Notes: a model not told the origin generated them from the sequence alone. Counted from the stretch's first letter, positions 50,529 through 59,908 are shown. The stretch: DNA of 64,000 nt from Arthrobacter humicola (GCF_022803015.1 NZ_JAFKON010000001.1:124001-188000); one strand, 5' to 3'. A program made the numbers and translations.

Positions 50529-52211
50529 ATGGCGGAATTTATCTACACAATGACCAAGGCCCGTAAGGCTGTCGGCGAAAAACTCATCCTCGATGACGTA
50601 AGCATGTCCTTCTTCCCGGGGGCCAAGATTGGCGTTGTCGGCCCGAATGGTGCCGGTAAGTCCACCATTCTCAAGATCATGGCCGGCCTGGACACTCCCT
50701 CCAACGGTGAGGCCCGGCTCAGCCCCGGCTACACGGTAGGCATCCTGCTGCAGGAGCCGCCGCTGAACGAAGACAAGACCGTCCTGGGCAACGTCCAGGA
50801 AGGCGTCGGCGAAATCTACGGCAAGATCCAGCGCTTTAACGCGATCTCCGAGGAAATGGCCAGCCCCGACGCTGACTACGATGCCCTCCTCGAGGAAATG
50901 GGACAGCTGCAGGAAGCGATCGACGCTGCCGACGCCTGGGACATCGATTCCCAGCTGGAACAGGCTATGGACGCACTGCGCTGCCCGCCCGCCGACGCCG
51001 ACGTCACCCTGCTCTCCGGTGGTGAGCGCCGCCGCGTCGCGCTGTGCAAGCTCCTGCTGCAGAAGCCGGACCTGTTGCTCCTCGACGAGCCCACCAACCA
51101 CCTTGACGCCGAGAGCGTGCTGTGGCTGGAACAGCACCTCTCCAGCTACTCCGGTGCCGTCCTTGCCGTAACCCACGACCGGTACTTCCTCGACCACGTG
51201 GCCGAGTGGATCGCCGAAGTGGACCGCGGCCACCTGTACCCGTACGAGGGCAACTACTCCACGTACCTGGAGAAGAAGCGCGCCCGCCTGGAAGTCCAGG
51301 GCAAGAAGGACGCCAAGCAGGCCAAGCGCCTGACCGAGGAACTCGAATGGGTCCGGTCCAACGCCAAGGGACGCCAGACCAAGTCCAAGGCCCGTCTGGC
51401 CCGCTACGAGGAAATGGCTGCCGAGGCAGACCGTACCCGCAAGCTCGACTTCGAAGAGATCCAGATCCCGCCGGGCCCGCGCCTGGGCGGACTCGTGCTG
51501 GAGGCCAAGGGTCTCCAGAAGGGCTTCGATGACCGCACCCTGATCGATGGACTGTCCTTCAGCCTGCCCCGCAACGGCATCGTCGGCGTCATCGGTCCCA
51601 ACGGCGTCGGCAAGTCCACCCTCTTCAAGACCATCGTGGGCCTGGAACCGCTCGACGGCGGCGAACTGAAGATCGGCGATTCCGTCAAGATCTCCTACGC
51701 CGACCAGAGCCGCGGCGGCATCGACCCGAACAAGACCCTGTGGGAAGTCGTGTCCGACGGCCTCGACTACATCCAGGTCGGCCACGTCGAAATGCCGTCC
51801 CGCGCCTACGTGGCCGCTTTCGGCTTCAAAGGCCCGGACCAGCAGAAGAAGGCCGGGGTGCTCTCCGGTGGTGAGCGCAACCGCCTCAACCTGGCGCTGA
51901 CCCTCAAGCAGGGTGGCAACCTGCTGCTCCTCGACGAACCGACCAACGACCTCGACGTCGAAACCCTCAGCAGCCTCGAAAACGCCCTGCTCGAATTCCC
52001 GGGCTGCGCCGTCGTCGTCTCGCACGACCGCTGGTTCCTTGACCGGGTGGCCACCCACATCCTCGCCTACGAAGGCGACGAGGAGAACCCGTCCAAGTGG
52101 TACTGGTTCGAGGGCAACTTCGAATCCTACGAGGAGAACAAGGTCGAGCGCCTGGGCCCGGATGCGGCCAAGCCGCACCGGGTAACCCACCGCCGCCTCA
52201 CCCGCGACTAA
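50529..52211 (+). CDS. ettA: Energy-dependent translational throttle protein EttA (ABC-F)
   Basis: 560 residues, two ABC ATPase domains and no membrane segment. Walker A motifs are GPNGAGKST and GPNGVGKST; signatures are LSGGERRRVAL and LSGGERNRLNL; Walker B ends LLLLDEPTNHLD and LLLLDEPTNDLD. The linker region (LEKKRARLEVQGKKDAKQ) and the early arm match EttA, which binds the ribosomal E site and gates translation on ATP level. The start MAEFIYTMTKARK is the EttA signature; a longer upstream frame overlaps the lipoprotein gene and is rejected. Confidence 0.96.
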   Translation: MAEFIYTMTKARKAVGEKLILDDVSMSFFPGAKIGVVGPNGAGKSTILKIMAGLDTPSNGEARLSPGYTVGILLQEPPLNEDKTVLGNVQEGVGEIYGKIQRFNAISEEMASPDADYDALLEEMGQLQEAIDAADAWDIDSQLEQAMDALRCPPADADVTLLSGGERRRVALCKLLLQKPDLLLLDEPTNHLDAESVLWLEQHLSSYSGAVLAVTHDRYFLDHVAEWIAEVDRGHLYPYEGNYSTYLEKKRARLEVQGKKDAKQAKRLTEELEWVRSNAKGRQTKSKARLARYEEMAAEADRTRKLDFEEIQIPPGPRLGGLVLEAKGLQKGFDDRTLIDGLSFSLPRNGIVGVIGPNGVGKSTLFKTIVGLEPLDGGELKIGDSVKISYADQSRGGIDPNKTLWEVVSDGLDYIQVGHVEMPSRAYVAAFGFKGPDQQKKAGVLSGGERNRLNLALTLKQGGNLLLLDEPTNDLDVETLSSLENALLEFPGCAVVVSHDRWFLDRVATHILAYEGDEENPSKWYWFEGNFESYEENKVERLGPDAAKPHRVTHRRLTRD

Positions 52212-52235
52212 GCCCGCAAGACTTACAGCGCCGCG

Positions 52236-52282
52236 AAAAAGCCGGCTCCCGCCTGAACTGTTTCAGGGGGAGCCGGCTTTTT
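52236..52282. terminator. Bidirectional terminator between ettA and tesB
   Basis: AAAAAGCCGGCTCCC pairs with GGGAGCCGGCTTTTT (52236-52250 with 52268-52282) and an inner CCTGAA/TTCAGG. T-runs occur on both strands. Confidence 0.92.
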
Positions 52283-52401
52283 GTGTGCGGTGGGCCTGTG
52301 CGCCGAGGACGCCGTGTGCCGAGGACACCGTGTCCCAGCCGCCGGACGGGGGAGTACTGGCAGCCCTTGGCCTTGCGGATCAGGTGCTGCAGCGCCCTCG
52401 A

Positions 52402-53364
52402 TCAGACGGCGGCCTGCACGGCGCCCTTCGCGGTGTTCTTCAGGTCGGTGTTTTTGAAGTCGTTCGGGACGCGGATCATGCCTTCCTGGGCCACCGTCGC
52501 CACGTGCCGGCCGTCCCGGCTGAAGATTTTGCCCGTCGCGAGGCCCCGTGCGCCCTGGGCGCTGGGCGATTCCTGGACGTACAGGAGCCACTCGTCGACC
52601 CTGACCGGCCGGTGCCACCACATGGCGTGGTCCAGGCTTGCCACGGACATCCCCGGCGTAATCCAGCTCATGCCGTGCCTGCGGAGGATGGATTCGAGCA
52701 AGGTGTAGTCGCTCGCGTAGGCCAGGGCCGCCCGGTGCAGGCCGGCGTCGTCGGGCATCGGGCCGAAGGTCTTCATCCACACGGCGTTGCGGGCCTCCCG
52801 CGGTCCCTTGGCCGAGACATACAGCGCCGGATCGACGTGGCGGATATCGAACGGCCGCTCGTAGGCCCAGTGCCGGGCCACGGGGTGATCGAACTTGCCC
52901 AGCAGGTCGGCCGTGCTCGGCAGCGATTCGGGGTCCGGGATCCCGGCGGGCATTTCGGACTGGTGCTCGATCCCCTCGTCCTCGGCCTGGAAGGACGCGA
53001 TCATCGACAGGATGGGCATGCCCTCCTGATAGGCGTGGACCCGGCGGGCCGAGAACGACCGCCCGTCGCGCAGGCGCTGCACACCGAAGGTGATCGGCTT
53101 GTTGGCGTCTCCGGGCCGGAGGAAGTAACCGTGCATGGAGTGCACGCTGCGGTCCGGATCGACGGTGCGGCTGCCGGCTATCAGGGACTGCGCCAGCACC
53201 TGGCCGCCAAAGACGCGCTGCTTGGGCTGTTGCTGGGAGGGACCCATGAAGATGTCCTCGTCCGTCCGGGCGCCCTCGAGCTCGCCGAGGTTGAGAAGTT
53301 GGATGAGCGAGGAGGTGGGGTCCTGGGTCGGGAGCCCCAACAGTCCGGCTTCGGCTTCAGTCAT
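52402..53364 (-). CDS. tesB: Acyl-CoA thioesterase II
   Basis: 320 residues, double hot-dog fold. Hydrolyses medium- and long-chain acyl-CoA. The first half shows RVFGGQVLAQSLIAG and MHGYFLRPGD; the second half shows SVASLDHAMWWHRP with the catalytic Asp, and LLYVQESPSAQGARGL with the Gln/Ser partners. ATG 53364 is used. It faces ettA across a shared terminator and is divergent from the next gene with 62 bases between start codons. Confidence 0.95.
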   Translation of the reverse strand: MTEAEAGLLGLPTQDPTSSLIQLLNLGELEGARTDEDIFMGPSQQQPKQRVFGGQVLAQSLIAGSRTVDPDRSVHSMHGYFLRPGDANKPITFGVQRLRDGRSFSARRVHAYQEGMPILSMIASFQAEDEGIEHQSEMPAGIPDPESLPSTADLLGKFDHPVARHWAYERPFDIRHVDPALYVSAKGPREARNAVWMKTFGPMPDDAGLHRAALAYASDYTLLESILRRHGMSWITPGMSVASLDHAMWWHRPVRVDEWLLYVQESPSAQGARGLATGKIFSRDGRHVATVAQEGMIRVPNDFKNTDLKNTAKGAVQAAV

Positions 53365-53426
53365 GGTCTGACTCTAGACGGCGTCCAGCGCCGCTCCAAA
53401 GAAGCGCAGCCGGTAGAGTCAGTAGT

Positions 53427-54086
53427 GTGTCTGATGTCCTAACCCAGCCCCTGCAGTTCACCGATCCCCGCGACCTCGACGACCTGCGCACCTTCGCGAC
53501 GCGCGCCAAGTCCATTGACGACGGCGCCATCCGGCTCCAGGCCGCGGGCCCCGTCCTGGCCGCCTACGTCTGTGTCCTGCGGCCCCGGCTCCTGGGCGAA
53601 TCCACCCCCACCATCCTGGGCCTGCGGACCATGGCGCTGGCTCAGCCGGCGGACACTGACGTGACAGTGCCGCTGTCCGCCGTGCTGGACCGCCTGGCAC
53701 GGGCGGGGGCGCACGATGTCGAACTTCCCGTCCCGCCGGTGACCGTCAGCGAGTCGTGGGCCGGGATCGGCGCGCCGCGGACCGGCTGGGAACTGCTCGG
53801 CACCGTCCAGGACGCCGCCCTGCGTACCGCAGCGGAGGCCGGGATCAGGGAGATCGCCGCGATCATTCCGGACAAGCCCGGTGCGTTGATCGTCAACAAC
53901 GCCAGGGCAACGGTCTGGGGCCGGGAACTGCCCGACGCCGGCGGCCTGCCGGCCGGGGCCGCGTTCGCCGCGCTCACCCTGGGCTTCCTGGCAGAGAGCG
54001 AGCAGCGGCTCTACCGGGCCGGGCGCTGGTTCCGGCTCAGCGGCACCCGCGGCCACGTGCTGGTCCGGACCGGCACCGGGCTCTAG
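53427..54086 (+). CDS. Conserved protein of unknown function
   Basis: 219 residues, soluble, no signal. The sequence is mostly alpha-beta (GAIRLQAAGPVLAAYVCVL, GWELLGTVQDAALRTAA, GALIVNNARATVWGRELP) and ends RGHVLVRTGTGL. I do not recognise a family with confidence; the composition and codon pattern are clearly coding. It starts at GTG 53427, sharing an upstream region with tesB. Its stop lies 22 bases from the convergent globin gene. Confidence 0.75.
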   Translation: MSDVLTQPLQFTDPRDLDDLRTFATRAKSIDDGAIRLQAAGPVLAAYVCVLRPRLLGESTPTILGLRTMALAQPADTDVTVPLSAVLDRLARAGAHDVELPVPPVTVSESWAGIGAPRTGWELLGTVQDAALRTAAEAGIREIAAIIPDKPGALIVNNARATVWGRELPDAGGLPAGAAFAALTLGFLAESEQRLYRAGRWFRLSGTRGHVLVRTGTGL

Positions 54087-54108
54087 GAAGCTCTGGCGCC
54101 CTCCTCGC

Positions 54109-54567
54109 TCAGCCTTCCGACGGGCTGTTCACCATGGACAGGGCTGCCCGCTCCATGTAGTCCCAGAGCGTTCCCTCGTACAGCGGCGGCAGCTCCAGGG
54201 CATCCACCGCGGCACGCATGTGGAACAGCCAGCGTTCCTTGGCCTCCGGTGTCACCCGGAACGGCATGTGGCGCATCCGCAGCCGCGGATGCCCGCGCTC
54301 CTCGCCGTACGTCGTCGGCCCGCCCCAGTACTGTTCCAGGAACATCAGGAAGCGGCGCCTCGCCGGGCCAAGGTCCTCTTCCGGGTACATGGCGCGCAAC
54401 AGCGGATCTGTTGCGACGCCGTCGTAGAAGACATCGATGAGCTTCACGAAGGTCTCGTGGCCGCCCACGGCGTCATAGAAGTTGTCCGTGTAGCCGGGCT
54501 GGCTGAACGGATCGTTCTGCAGCAGCTGCCTGGGCTGGCTGGGTTCGCTGGCGCTGGGAATCGTCAT
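54109..54567 (-). CDS. glbO: Group II truncated hemoglobin (GlbO)
   Basis: 152 residues. The two-over-two globin fold is clear. The proximal His100 is in GHPRLRMRHMPFRV; Trp113 (G8) is in KERWLFHM; the B-C region YDAVGGHETFVKLIDVFYDG and the EF part PEEDLGPARRRFLMFLEQYWGGP are typical of trHbO. It binds O2, NO or peroxides in the cytoplasm. It lies four bases after mscS on the same strand, so both are translated from one message. Confidence 0.95.
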   Translation of the reverse strand: MTIPSASEPSQPRQLLQNDPFSQPGYTDNFYDAVGGHETFVKLIDVFYDGVATDPLLRAMYPEEDLGPARRRFLMFLEQYWGGPTTYGEERGHPRLRMRHMPFRVTPEAKERWLFHMRAAVDALELPPLYEGTLWDYMERAALSMVNSPSEG

Positions 54568-54571
54568 TTCA

Positions 54572-55231
54572 CTATTCTCCGGCCTTCTGCTGGGGTGCGC
54601 TGTCGGCCTCGTCTGCCGGGGACGTCTCGGGCGGAATGTACGTGCCCTGGGAGCGGTTGCCCACGCGCAGGATTTCGCCGTTGCGTAGGTACCAGATGGT
54701 GCCGTCGTCGGCCCGGACCCGGGTGATCCGCAGGTTCATGGCCTCGACTGTGCCCACCACCTCGGAAGTCTCGATGATGTCGCCAATGCCGTACTGGTCC
54801 TCGAAGGTAATGAAGATGCCGGCGAGGAAGTCGCGGATCAACTGCTGGGCACCGAAGCCGATGGCCACACCGAGGATCCCGACGCTCGTCAGGATGGGAG
54901 CCACGTCCACGTTCAGGTACTTGAGCACGTACACGATGGTGAGGACGGCGATCAGGACGCCGACCACGCTGCGGAGCAGTGCGCCGATTGTCTCTGCCCG
55001 CTGGACGCGGCGTTCGTGGTCCAGGGCGCGGAACGCCGGAGCGACCCAGCGGAAGTGCGACTTCTTGAAGAGTGTGCTGCCCGCCGCGACCCGTTTGGTG
55101 ATTCCGGTGATCACGAAGGATGCCGCCAGCCACACGGCGACGCCGATGCCCAGGCTGATGAGGCCACCTGGCAGGTTGACAGCCGAGATGTCCGGTGCGG
55201 TGATTGGTTCGATGGTGGTCAGGCTGATCAT
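54572..55231 (-). CDS. Mechanosensitive ion channel, MscS family
   Basis: 219 residues. One N-terminal membrane segment (about 26-46) and a channel segment near residues 90-140: VLIAVLTIVYVLKYLNVDVA and GILGVAIGFGAQQLIRDFLA. The beta domain follows with FITFEDQYGIGDIIETSEV, VGTVEAMNLRITRVRA, ending in a short cytoplasmic tail. Smaller than the Escherichia coli protein, with fewer predicted membrane segments. It opens under membrane tension. Start ATG 55231; overlaps no gene. Leads the glbO message. Confidence 0.9.
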   Translation of the reverse strand: MISLTTIEPITAPDISAVNLPGGLISLGIGVAVWLAASFVITGITKRVAAGSTLFKKSHFRWVAPAFRALDHERRVQRAETIGALLRSVVGVLIAVLTIVYVLKYLNVDVAPILTSVGILGVAIGFGAQQLIRDFLAGIFITFEDQYGIGDIIETSEVVGTVEAMNLRITRVRADDGTIWYLRNGEILRVGNRSQGTYIPPETSPADEADSAPQQKAGE

Positions 55232-55368
55232 CGGTGAGGGAAAACTCCTTGTTTACTGCAGCCCTGCTGCCGGCCGGCAGCAGGGCTGGGCGTCCGGAAA
55301 GGCGGCTTGCGTTCGCCGGGCGCATAACGCTCTGGTCTACTTCAACATTAGCGCCGTAGCGTGGCCCC

Positions 55369-56394
55369 ATGCGCATCCTGGTCCTTGGCGGCACGGCCTT
55401 CCTGTCAACTGAAGTAGCCCGGCAGGCCCTCGCCGCCGGGCACGACGTCACATGCCTGGCCCGCGGTTCCGCCGCCGCGCCGCCCGACGGCGCCACCTGG
55501 CTGCGCGCGGACCGATCGCAGGGGAAGACCGCGTACGAAGGGGCCGCCGGCAGCGGCGCGTGGGACGCCGTCGTCGACGTCTCGCGGGACCCTGACCAGG
55601 CACGTGAGGCCCTCGAGACGCTGGCCGGCTCGGCCCGGCACTGGACCTTCATCTCCAGCTGCTCGGTCTACGCTGACAACTCAGTGGCCGCCGAGGCCGA
55701 AGACGCCCAGGTGCTCCCGCCGCTGGCTCCGGGCACGGAGCTGACCATGGAAAACTACGGCGAGGCCAAGTCCGCGATCGAGCACCTGACCCGGGAACTG
55801 GCAGGCGGCAAGGCGCACCTCTGCCGCGCCGGCCTGATCGGCGGACCCGGGGACGGCTCCGACCGCTACGGGTACTGGCCGGCCCGATTCGCCCGGGACA
55901 ACGATCCCGTCCTGGTCCCGGACATCCCCGCCGACGCCACCCAGATCATCGACGTCCGCGATCTCGCTGCCTGGATCCTCACCGCCGCCGGGAACGGAAC
56001 CACTGGGGCGCTGAACGCCGTCGGTGAGCCGGTGCCCTTTGCCGCCTATCTGGAGGAAGCCCGCCAGCTCGCCGACGCCGACTCCGAGGTGGTTGTCGCC
56101 CCCGAGGACTGGCTGGCGTCGCACGGTGCGAACTACTGGGCCGGCCCGGACTCGCTGCCGCTGTGGCTGCCGCCAGGCCACGAGGGCTTCTCGACCCGCA
56201 GCAACGATGCTGCCCGGACAGCAGGGCTGCGGCTCCGGCCCTGGATGGACACGCTGCGGGACACCCTGGCGGATGAACGCCGCCGCGGACTCGGCCGTGA
56301 ACGCAAGGCCGGCATGAGCCCGGAGACGGAGCGCCGGCTGGTGTCCGGGTACCGGACAGAGGCCTCGGCCTGCCCGGCTGACGGCGCCGCCTGA
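55369..56394 (+). CDS. NAD-dependent epimerase/dehydratase family protein
   Basis: 341 residues, extended SDR fold. The nucleotide motif is VLGGTAFLSTEVARQAL; the catalytic Tyr-Lys is in MENYGEAKSAIE; ISSCSVY gives the Ser. Later DATQIIDVRDLAAWIL binds the sugar nucleotide in relatives. It resembles actinobacterial reductases annotated as NAD-dependent epimerases. The C-terminus is Arg- and Glu-rich. Substrate unknown. Starts ATG 55369, divergent from mscS. Confidence 0.88.
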   Translation: MRILVLGGTAFLSTEVARQALAAGHDVTCLARGSAAAPPDGATWLRADRSQGKTAYEGAAGSGAWDAVVDVSRDPDQAREALETLAGSARHWTFISSCSVYADNSVAAEAEDAQVLPPLAPGTELTMENYGEAKSAIEHLTRELAGGKAHLCRAGLIGGPGDGSDRYGYWPARFARDNDPVLVPDIPADATQIIDVRDLAAWILTAAGNGTTGALNAVGEPVPFAAYLEEARQLADADSEVVVAPEDWLASHGANYWAGPDSLPLWLPPGHEGFSTRSNDAARTAGLRLRPWMDTLRDTLADERRRGLGRERKAGMSPETERRLVSGYRTEASACPADGAA

Positions 56395-56401
56395 AAACTA
56401 T

Positions 56402-56887
56402 TCAGTCAGCCTGGCCCTCCACCACAGCCGTCGGCTCGTGCAACACCGGGAAATTCACGCTGCGGGCGATGAAACAGACCTTGTTGGCCTCCACGTGGAG
56501 TTCCTCAAGGACATCCGGTGCCGCCGCTTCCGCCACCGTCACCCGGGGCCTCAGCGTGACGGATTCGAACTGCCCGCTGCCGTCCCGGTTGGTCCGCATC
56601 AGGCCCTCGGCCCGGTCCTCGTAGGCCGTCACCACAACGCCGTGCTTCACGGCCACGTGCAGGAAGGAGAGCATGTGGCACTGCGAGAGCGCGGCCAGCA
56701 GCAGCTGTTCGGGGTTGTAGCGCTCCCGGTCCCCGTGGAAGGTCGGATCGGCCGAGCCGCGCAGCACCGGCAGCCCGGGGATCTCGACGTCGTGGTCCCG
56801 AGAGTAACCGCGGTACGAGGACGTCCCGGCCCCGCGGTTCCCGGTCCAGCGGACGGTCAGCGCATAGTGATGTTCGTCAAGGCTCAT
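56402..56887 (-). CDS. OsmC family protein
   Basis: 161 residues. OsmC/Ohr-fold thiol peroxidase-like protein. Two conserved cysteines are visible, in LSQCHMLSFLHVA and NKVCFIARSVNFPV, as needed for organic-peroxide reduction; the Arg of the fold is in RGSADPTFHGDRERYNPE. This is the general OsmC group rather than Ohr. It converges with the epimerase gene and lies downstream of pepN, separated by a hairpin. Confidence 0.92.
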   Translation of the reverse strand: MSLDEHHYALTVRWTGNRGAGTSSYRGYSRDHDVEIPGLPVLRGSADPTFHGDRERYNPEQLLLAALSQCHMLSFLHVAVKHGVVVTAYEDRAEGLMRTNRDGSGQFESVTLRPRVTVAEAAAPDVLEELHVEANKVCFIARSVNFPVLHEPTAVVEGQAD

Positions 56888-56907
56888 GACTCCAGCCTAG
56901 AACGACA

Positions 56908-56943
56908 GAACCCCGGCGCCGCACAAGGGCGGCGCCGGGGTTC
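56908..56943 (-). terminator. Terminator of pepN
   Basis: A 15-bp perfect stem (56908-56922 with 56929-56943) with a six-base loop. It lies 31 bases past the pepN stop and before the osmC start codon. The T-run is weak. Confidence 0.7.
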
Positions 56944-56974
56944 CAGGCTTGCCGGGGGTCCGGTGCCTAGGCCG

Positions 56975-59539
56975 TTAGCCGACGTCGGCCTGGCGGGCGC
57001 GCAGGGCGCGGGCAACGCCGTCGCGGTTCTCCAGCATCATCCGGCGCAGCGCCGCACTGCCCTCCGGCAGCGAGGCCAGGAACTCATCCGTGCGGTCCAC
57101 CGTGGCCTGCGTGGTCAGCTGGGCCGGGTAGAGCCCGACGACGATCTGCGAGGCCAGCGCGTGGGTGCGGCTTGCCATGATGCCCGGGACGGCCTCGAAG
57201 TACTTCTCGGCGTACGGCTCGAGCAGGGACGTGTCCAGGACCCGGGTAAAGCCGGTCACCGCGGAGCCCTGCAGGGCGTTGGACAGATCGCCCTTGACCA
57301 CAATCGATTCCCAGGCCGCGGCCTTGGCCTCCGGGGTGGGGATGGCGGCCTTGGCCAGGGCCGCCGCGTTCTGGCCGTTGGAGGTGTTGTCGTGCTCCAG
57401 TTCCTCGTCGATCCGCTCCTGCCCGGCGCGGCCGCCGGCCACGAGGGAAGCCAGCAGCTCCCACCGCAGGTCCTGGTCCACGCTCAGCCCGTCGAGGGTG
57501 AGTGAGCCGTCCAGCAGCCCGGAGACCGTGTCCAGCTGCCCGGCACTGCGGGCCAGCAGGGCGTAGGACTTCACGAACTGCAGCTGGGCGTCCGAGCCGG
57601 CCGGCACCGCCGAGGCGAGCTCCCAGAGCTTGTCGGCCGCGGCCACGGCGGTCGCCTCCTGGTGCTCCTCGGCCACGTAGAAGGTCAGCGTGGTGGCCAG
57701 CTGCCGGAGCTGGACCAGGATCACGGAAGAATCGGATTCCTCGGCAATGTTGGCGAGGATCAGCTCCACATACCCCCGGGCCGGGGACTCGCCGTCGCGC
57801 GCCGCATCCCAGGCCGAGCCCCACACGAGCGTGCGGGGGAGGCTCTGGCTGAAGTCCTTCAGGTGCGCCGTTGCGGTGGCGAGGGACTTCGGATCCAGGC
57901 GCACCTTGGCGTAGGCGAGGTCGTCGTCGTTGAGCAGGATCAGGTCCGGCTGGGCCAGGCCGGCCAAGGCCGGAACTTCGGTGCGCTCGCCGTCGACGTC
58001 GAGCTCCTCGCGGTGCACCCGCTCCAGCTTGCCGGTCCCGTTGAGGTTGTAGAAGCCGACGGCGAGGCGGTGCGGGCGCAGGGTCGGTTCGCTCTCGATC
58101 GCCGACTGCACGATGGCGAAGGACTCGATGGTGCCGTCCGCGGACGCCGAGATTTCCGGTGTCAGGGTGTTCACGCCGGCGGTCTCCAGCCAGAGCTGCC
58201 CCCACCGTTCCAGGTCGCGGCCGCTGGCCTTCTCGAGTTCGGCCATGAGGTCGCTGAGCTCGGTGTTCTGCCAGGCGTGCTTGCTGAAGTACTCCCGCAC
58301 CCCGGACATGAATTGCTCCGGGCCCACCCAGGCGACGAGCTGGCGCAGCACCGACGCGCCCTTGGCGTAGGTGATCCCGTCGAAGTTCACCTCGACGTCC
58401 TGGAGGTCGTTGATCTCGGCGAAGATCGGGTGCGTGGTAGGCAGCTGGTCCTGCCGGTAGGCCCAGGACTTCTCCACGGACGCGAACGTGGTCCAGGCGT
58501 GGCCGAACTCAGTGTTCTCGACGGCGGCCAGGTGGGACATATATTCGGCGAAGGACTCGTTGAGCCAGAGGTCGTTCCACCAGCGCATGGTGACGAGGTC
58601 GCCGAACCACATGTGCGCGAGCTCGTGCAGCACGGTGATGGCGCGGCGTTCCACCTGGGCATCGGTGACCTTGCCGCGGAAGACGTAGCCTTCCAGGATG
58701 GTGACGGCCCCGGCGTTCTCCATGGCGCCGGCGTTGAACTCCGGCACGAAGAGCTGGTCGTACTTCTCGAACGGGTACGGGCAGCCGAACTGGGCCTCGA
58801 AGAACTCGAAGCCCTGCCGGGTGAGCTCGAAGATGTTGTCCGCATCGAGGTACTGCATGAGCGACTTGCGGGCGAAGATGCCCAGCGGGGTGACGTTGCC
58901 CGCCGCCGACGTGACCTCGCTGCGCACTGACTGGTACGGCCCGGCGATCAGCGCGGTGACATAGGAGGACAGCCGCGGTGTCGGCGTGAACTCCCAGACA
59001 GAGCGGGCGGCCCCATCCGCGCCGGGGATGGTCTCCACCGGCACCGGGGTGGGGGAGTTGGACACGACATCCCAGTGCGAGGGGGCGGTGACGGTGAACG
59101 TGAAGCTGGCCTTCAGGTCGGGCTGTTCGAAGACGGCGAACATGCGCCGCGAATCCGGGACCTCGAACTGGGTGTACAGGTAGACCTCGTTGTCCACCGG
59201 ATCCACGAAGCGGTGCAGGCCTTCACCGGTGTTCATGTACGGGGCTTCGGCGACTACCAGCAGGTCGTTCTCGGCCGCGAGGTCCGGGAGCTGGATCCGG
59301 ACGCCGTCGGAGACCTCGGCCGGATCCAGTTCGCGGCCGTTGAGGCTGACGCTGTGCACGGCGTGGGTGACGGCGTCGATGAAGGTCGACGAGCCGGGCT
59401 TGGCCCGGAACTTCACGGCCGTGGTGGAGCCGAAGACCTTCTCGCCGCGGGTCAGGTCCAGGCTGACCTCGTAGGAATCGACGTCGATCAGGGCGGCGCG
59501 CTCGCGGGCTTCGGCGCGGGTCAGGTTCATACCGGGCAA
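56975..59539 (-). CDS. pepN: Aminopeptidase N
   Basis: 854 residues, M1 metallopeptidase. The exopeptidase motif GAMEN is in FNAGAMENAGAV; the zinc site HELAHMWFGD supplies two His and a Glu, and the third ligand Glu is in LWLNESFAEY. The start is a TTG at 59539 (MPGMNLTRAEA) because GGAGG lies five bases upstream; ATG 59530 is too far from it. Cleaves N-terminal residues from peptides in the cytoplasm. The large C-terminal helical domain is complete. Confidence 0.95.
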   Translation of the reverse strand: MPGMNLTRAEARERAALIDVDSYEVSLDLTRGEKVFGSTTAVKFRAKPGSSTFIDAVTHAVHSVSLNGRELDPAEVSDGVRIQLPDLAAENDLLVVAEAPYMNTGEGLHRFVDPVDNEVYLYTQFEVPDSRRMFAVFEQPDLKASFTFTVTAPSHWDVVSNSPTPVPVETIPGADGAARSVWEFTPTPRLSSYVTALIAGPYQSVRSEVTSAAGNVTPLGIFARKSLMQYLDADNIFELTRQGFEFFEAQFGCPYPFEKYDQLFVPEFNAGAMENAGAVTILEGYVFRGKVTDAQVERRAITVLHELAHMWFGDLVTMRWWNDLWLNESFAEYMSHLAAVENTEFGHAWTTFASVEKSWAYRQDQLPTTHPIFAEINDLQDVEVNFDGITYAKGASVLRQLVAWVGPEQFMSGVREYFSKHAWQNTELSDLMAELEKASGRDLERWGQLWLETAGVNTLTPEISASADGTIESFAIVQSAIESEPTLRPHRLAVGFYNLNGTGKLERVHREELDVDGERTEVPALAGLAQPDLILLNDDDLAYAKVRLDPKSLATATAHLKDFSQSLPRTLVWGSAWDAARDGESPARGYVELILANIAEESDSSVILVQLRQLATTLTFYVAEEHQEATAVAAADKLWELASAVPAGSDAQLQFVKSYALLARSAGQLDTVSGLLDGSLTLDGLSVDQDLRWELLASLVAGGRAGQERIDEELEHDNTSNGQNAAALAKAAIPTPEAKAAAWESIVVKGDLSNALQGSAVTGFTRVLDTSLLEPYAEKYFEAVPGIMASRTHALASQIVVGLYPAQLTTQATVDRTDEFLASLPEGSAALRRMMLENRDGVARALRARQADVG

Positions 59540-59690
59540 AGGGGCCTCCAGAAGAAGATGGATACTGCCGGCCGGCCGCGGCCGCGGTCGCCGGCGATAC
59601 TGTGAAATTATTCTTTCACGTTAGCGGCCCTTGGCAAGTTAGCCCGGTCACAACCGGCCCCAAGGCCTCGGCGCCCACTCCACGATTTGC

Positions 59691-59732
59691 CACGAATGGC
59701 CGCTAAGCCGATGCCCTTGGCGGCCATTCGTG
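59691..59732. other. Palindromic hairpin in the pepN-DUF1648 gap
   Basis: CACGAATGGCCGC (59691-59703) and GCGGCCATTCGTG (59720-59732) are perfect inverted arms with a 16-base loop. The 370-base gap between pepN and the DUF1648 gene shows nothing else recognisable. No T-run, no gene end nearby on the plus strand. It may be an operator, a structured leader or a mobile palindromic repeat. Confidence 0.45.
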
Positions 59733-59908
59733 TCAGATGGGTGCGGTTGGGGCGGCCACGTTGACGCTGCCCCGGCGATCTCTTCTTGGTCGTGGCGAGG
59801 TCCGGGCGCCGGACTACGTGTCTGATCCCACATTTGCTTCCCGTCCACCTCCTGACCTGCGCGCACGTCCCCAGATCCATCAAGGTGCGTCCGGGGTAGC
59901 GTTGGAGC

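Noticed and set aside
50484..52190. A 568-codon open frame on the minus strand
   Set aside because: Exact opposite of ettA, which has every ABC-F motif.
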